A DNA stretch of 15,604 nt from Bacillota bacterium (GTDB lineage: Bacteria > Bacillota > Clostridia > Oscillospirales > Acutalibacteraceae), in NCBI GenBank assembly GCA_023391275.1, contig JAEWBE010000044.1, positions 1-15,604 on the forward strand. Direction: 5' to 3'. Position numbers and translations under genes: made by a program. Shown piece after piece: positions 13,223 through 15,604 of this stretch (position 1 is its first letter; every line of letters begins with the position of its first letter). The notes under the pieces are model-generated. The model had not been told where the DNA came from and ran no database searches. It saw only the letters and a list, made by a program, of their open reading frames with translations.

Positions 13223-13609
13223 GTCGCTGAAACGCGTACTGGATTGTGTCAAAATTACACATTGTTTATGCTTTATTGATCAAATTTTAAAAGGCACCGA
13301 TACCATAGAGCGAATTGCGGCTTCGATGGCAGTTCTACGATATTTACATCGGCAAAACAGCATTTGCCTGATTGCTTCACATGATGGTGAGCTTACACAA
13401 ATATTAAAAATGAATTTGAAAACTATCATTTCAGCGAACAAATCACCAATAGCGAGATCATTTTTGATTGTCTGATTAAGCCTGGACCCTCCAAGACGAC
13501 TAACATTGTAAAACTGCTTGTTTATACAAATTATGATGAAAAAATTATACAAGACGCAGAAGCCACGGTGCTGAATTTTGAAGAGACAGGAAATTGGATT
13601 ACCTCCTAG
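13185..13609 (+). pseudogene. MutS-like ATPase C-terminal fragment with a frameshift
   Basis: The frame from 13185 reads NLADDSYFVAEIKSLKRVLD, then CLCFIDQILKGTDTIERIAA and LIASHDGELTQIL. These correspond to the Walker B / D-loop and following His region of MutS-family ATPases (usual form FIDEILRGTNT-ERIAAS, then -ATHD-EL). Near 13408, in an A5 run, the reading must move frame to continue as ENYHFSEQITNSEIIFD, then GPSKTTNIVKLL, ending at TAG 13607-13609. That is the normal continuation of the family. The N-terminal part and Walker A are absent, and the catalytic Walker B Glu is Gln (FIDQ). Adding one A to the run would restore the frame, so a sequencing error there is possible, but the fragment is truncated anyway. 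It probably derives from a membrane-associated MutS-like protein rather than mismatch-repair MutS itself. Confidence 0.75.
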
Positions 13610-13706
13610 ACATGAAACATATATAATCTTTTTGAATTGCTATTATAATGAACCGCACGCATCCAAACCTTCTCATTAACAAAAAAGTGATGATAGGAGA
13701 GTCGAA

Positions 13707-14645
13707 ATGAATTCAGTCATAAACGAAAAAATAGAACGGGCTCAACAAGGAGTTGCACGCTTACTAAAAATCGATTCCATGATTAAGCAGTTGGAATTTG
13801 AGCAAGAGGAGCTTAGAAGTAAAGAGATTGAAGATAAAGCGATTCTGGAAAAGGAAAATTATGATGTAGAGAAAATTGAAAATAAGAGTATCGCTTCTGT
13901 CTTCTATTCCATGCTGGGTCGCTTGGATGAACACATTGAGAAGGAACGTGGGGAAGCGCTTGCCGCAAAGCTGAAATACGATCAGGTCGTAAAAGACCTG
14001 GAGGATGTTAAATATCAAATTTCAAAGCTGTCTGCGGAACGATTGAACTATGTTGATTGCCAAAAAGCATATGACCTTCTCTATGCTGAAAAAAAAGAAC
14101 AGCTGATACGGGATTCCGGAGCATCAGCGCAAAAGATACTTGAAATGACAGAAAACTTGAATCATGCAAAAATCAATCTTAAAGAAATAAAAGAAGCTAT
14201 ATTGGCCGGGGAAAAAGTGCTTGACAGTCTGACCTATACCCTGGATAGTCTTAACAGCGCCGAAGGATGGGGAACTTGGGATCTGCTTGGAGGCGGACTC
14301 ATTTCTGACATGGCGAAGCATTCTCATATTGATGACGCCAAAGTGGAAATTGAGAACACACAAAAGCTGCTGCGGCAATTTAATACGGAGCTCGCCGATA
14401 TTACTATCAGTTCAGACATTAGCATTGAAACAGGAGGTTTCGCCAAATTTGCAGATTTCTTCTTTGACGGGCTAATTGCAGATTGGTTTATGCAGTCAAA
14501 AATCAATGAGTCTCAGGAAAACGTTTCGAATGTTCAAAATCAGGTTTTGAACATAGTTGAAAAGCTCAAGCACATGGAACTGCAAACGAATGCCGATATA
14601 GAATGGCTTGGAGAGGAGATTAATAAATTTATCATTACGGCGTAG
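13707..14645 (+). CDS. Coiled-coil protein of unknown function
   Basis: The 312-residue product has no signal peptide or membrane helix. Residues 1-60, about 70-140 and about 145-185 are rich in Glu, Lys and Leu with heptad-like spacing and should form long coiled coils. A Gly-rich turn, GWGTWDLLGGG (about 187-197), is followed by MAKHSHIDDA (about 202-211), another coil, an aromatic segment AKFADFFFDGLIADWF (about 245-260), and a final coil. Such conserved-looking breaks between coils suggest a folded hairpin of helices with a defined core, perhaps a structural or membrane-remodelling protein. I do not recognise a characterised family. AGGAGA lies 7 bases before the ATG, and TATAAT-like sequence occurs near 13642. 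It stands alone, with a pseudogene upstream. Confidence 0.8.
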   Translation: MNSVINEKIERAQQGVARLLKIDSMIKQLEFEQEELRSKEIEDKAILEKENYDVEKIENKSIASVFYSMLGRLDEHIEKERGEALAAKLKYDQVVKDLEDVKYQISKLSAERLNYVDCQKAYDLLYAEKKEQLIRDSGASAQKILEMTENLNHAKINLKEIKEAILAGEKVLDSLTYTLDSLNSAEGWGTWDLLGGGLISDMAKHSHIDDAKVEIENTQKLLRQFNTELADITISSDISIETGGFAKFADFFFDGLIADWFMQSKINESQENVSNVQNQVLNIVEKLKHMELQTNADIEWLGEEINKFIITA

Positions 14646-14930
14646 TTGTTTTGGAATAAAGCTGTTAATTACTAGGATGATATAAAGCTCACAGAAGCCT
14701 TCTCAATTTCGTATGAGATCAGAAACATATAAAAAAGAGGCACCGACTGGACTTGGTTCCCAGAATAGTGTTTTGTCTATATTCTGCTACGTTCACGCAG
14801 GACTCTTATTAATAAGGGTATCCCTTGGGATTATGTAATTGTGTACAGCTTTTCAGGTGGCCCACTGTCTACACGAACATTAATGCTGGAGGAAGATCCG
14901 CTCCTTCTGGAATAAAGAAACCACCGACAC

Positions 14931-14970
14931 AAAAATCGCTTCTACAGAAATTCTGTAGAAGCGATTTTTT
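14931..14970. terminator. Bidirectional terminator
   Basis: AAAAATCGCTTCTACAGA (14931-14948) and its exact complement (14952-14969) form an 18-bp stem with a 3-base loop, with A-runs and T-runs at both ends. It can stop transcription from the coiled-coil gene side and from the SIS gene side. Confidence 0.88.
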
Positions 14971-14991
14971 ATGGGCTTTAGCGTGAAAATC

Positions 14992-15008
14992 CACCAGCTA
15001 TGCTGGTG
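14992..15008. other. Perfect short hairpin, reminiscent of IS200/IS605 ends
   Basis: CACCAGC (14992-14998) and GCTGGTG (15002-15008) form a 7-bp stem with a TAT loop, in a stretch without a T tract. IS200/IS605 elements carry such subterminal hairpins, but no transposase gene or second end is visible here, so only the hairpin itself is secure. Confidence 0.4.
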
Positions 15009-15122
15009 CGAATAAAAGGGATTACAGCACATATCGTGTCTTCGTAGCGCAGCAAGAAAACTGGAAATCACATATTTACGTAGAATCTTTGGGCTTGAGG
15101 AGATTGCCTATTCACGGGTTAT

Positions 15123-15604
15123 TTACTTCTCATTTTCCCGCAGGCTTCCTAAAGTACCGCCCGGATGCCACTTCACATATTCCTTCGGGGTCAGTCCCCT
15201 TGTGGCCTGAAGCACAATGCTTAAACCTTGAAGGACGAAGATCTCCGCAAGGATGGAAGCGCGCGGCGCGCGGTTCAGCGGGCCGCCTTCCTGACCGACT
15301 CCCGCAAACAGGTACGCGTCGCCCTGTTTGGCAAGCCAAGACTCCGGGTTGCCTGTGACGGAAATCACCTTGCACCCGTTATTTTTAATGGCTGTAACAG
15401 TGGATTTCAGCTCCGCTGTTTCCCCGCTGTTGGAGATGCAGATAACCACGTCCCCCGGCACCAGCTGGCCGCACGAGCCGTGTACCGCTTCTGTTCCGTG
15501 CAGGAAATACGTCGGCGTTCCCGTGGAGGACAAAAGGGACGCCATATATGCCGCCACGTGGGACGGCTTGCCGATTCCTGTGATATGCACACGGTTGCCG
15601 TTCT
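15123..15604 (-). CDS. SIS-domain sugar-phosphate isomerase-like protein (partial, 5' end outside window)
   Basis: The frame is open from the window edge to TAA at 15125-15123, about 160 residues, so the start is missing. It matches the sugar isomerase (SIS) domain of the KdsD/GutQ arabinose-5-phosphate isomerase type: VHITGIGKPSHVAAYMASLL, then GTPTYFLHGTEAVHGSCGQL, the phosphate-binding ISNSGETAEL, the loop EGGPLNRAPRASILAE and the end motif WHPGGTLGSLREN. No CBS domains follow, unlike KdsD. It probably isomerises or binds a phosphorylated ketose or aldose in the cytoplasm; the exact sugar cannot be named. The bidirectional hairpin at 14931-14970 is the nearest terminator downstream. Confidence 0.9.
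   Translation of the reverse strand, partial: NGNRVHITGIGKPSHVAAYMASLLSSTGTPTYFLHGTEAVHGSCGQLVPGDVVICISNSGETAELKSTVTAIKNNGCKVISVTGNPESWLAKQGDAYLFAGVGQEGGPLNRAPRASILAEIFVLQGLSIVLQATRGLTPKEYVKWHPGGTLGSLRENEK

Larger units (their letters stand above)
14646..15122. other. Gene-poor intergenic stretch with two hairpins
   Basis: I find no convincing gene in these 477 bases. An open plus-strand frame from about 14768 to 14915 gives a protein-like string (INKGIPWDYVIVYS, then GGPLSTRTLMLEEDPLLLE) without a start codon or ribosome-binding site. It may be a fragment of a lost gene of unknown family. Two hairpins, listed separately, lie in its right half. Confidence 0.5.

Noticed and set aside
13404..13412. 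Programmed frameshifting in the MutS-like fragment
   Set aside because: The run is only five A residues, the upstream half of the protein is missing and the Walker B glutamate is lost, so decay or a sequencing slip explains it better.
14880..15071. A 63-codon minus-strand frame
   Set aside because: It runs through the perfect terminator stem at 14931-14969 and has no supporting motif.

Overview
The window looks like a chromosomal segment of an anaerobic Firmicute of the class Clostridia. This is inferred from the Shine-Dalgarno sites, the consensus -35/-10 promoters, the U-tailed terminators, and a surface protein carrying both SLH domains and choline-type cell-wall repeats. The best family matches (NhaC/MleN antiporter, FCD-GntR, YczE-like and MutS-like proteins) point the same way. 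No organism can be named from the sequence alone.

Layout. (1) 1-523: tRNA-Gln(UUG) and tRNA-Lys(UUU), the latter with its own consensus promoter. A structured tRNA-derived remnant follows; it repeats the 3' end of tRNA-Lys and is closed by a strong terminator. (2) 612-2042, minus strand: an XRE-cupin regulator, a GNAT acetyltransferase and a truncated YczE-like membrane protein, probably one autoregulated operon. (3) 2122-2367: remains of a nitroreductase gene. (4) 2407-7719: the metabolic core. It holds a divergent glycerate-2-kinase-type protein, a divergent enolase paralogue overlapping it by 4 bp, a possible 35-codon ORF, an NhaC/MleN-type antiporter and a separately promoted GntR/FCD regulator. 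(5) 7711-12901: a 1456-residue exported repeat protein on the minus strand, divergent from a TetR regulator, with a palindrome placed between two facing -10 boxes. (6) 13046-14645: a small membrane ORF running into a frameshifted MutS-like fragment, then an intact coiled-coil protein of unknown function. (7) 14646-15604: a gene-poor stretch with two hairpins, then the 3' part of a SIS-domain sugar-phosphate isomerase gene.

The most interesting part is the 2.5-6.7 kb locus. A glycerate kinase and an enolase are consecutive steps (glycerate to 2-phosphoglycerate to phosphoenolpyruvate). Both proteins depart from their families at catalytic positions: the enolase lacks both active-site histidines, and the kinase lacks the usual arginine of its GGRNQE motif. 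The metal ligands and the enolase catalytic lysines remain. My inference is that the pair has co-diverged to process a different hydroxy acid, imported by the antiporter under GntR control. The sequence does not prove this.

Three decayed genes (YczE-like, nitroreductase, MutS-like) in 15.6 kb, together with the tRNA-end duplication, suggest a segment that has undergone insertions and deletions.
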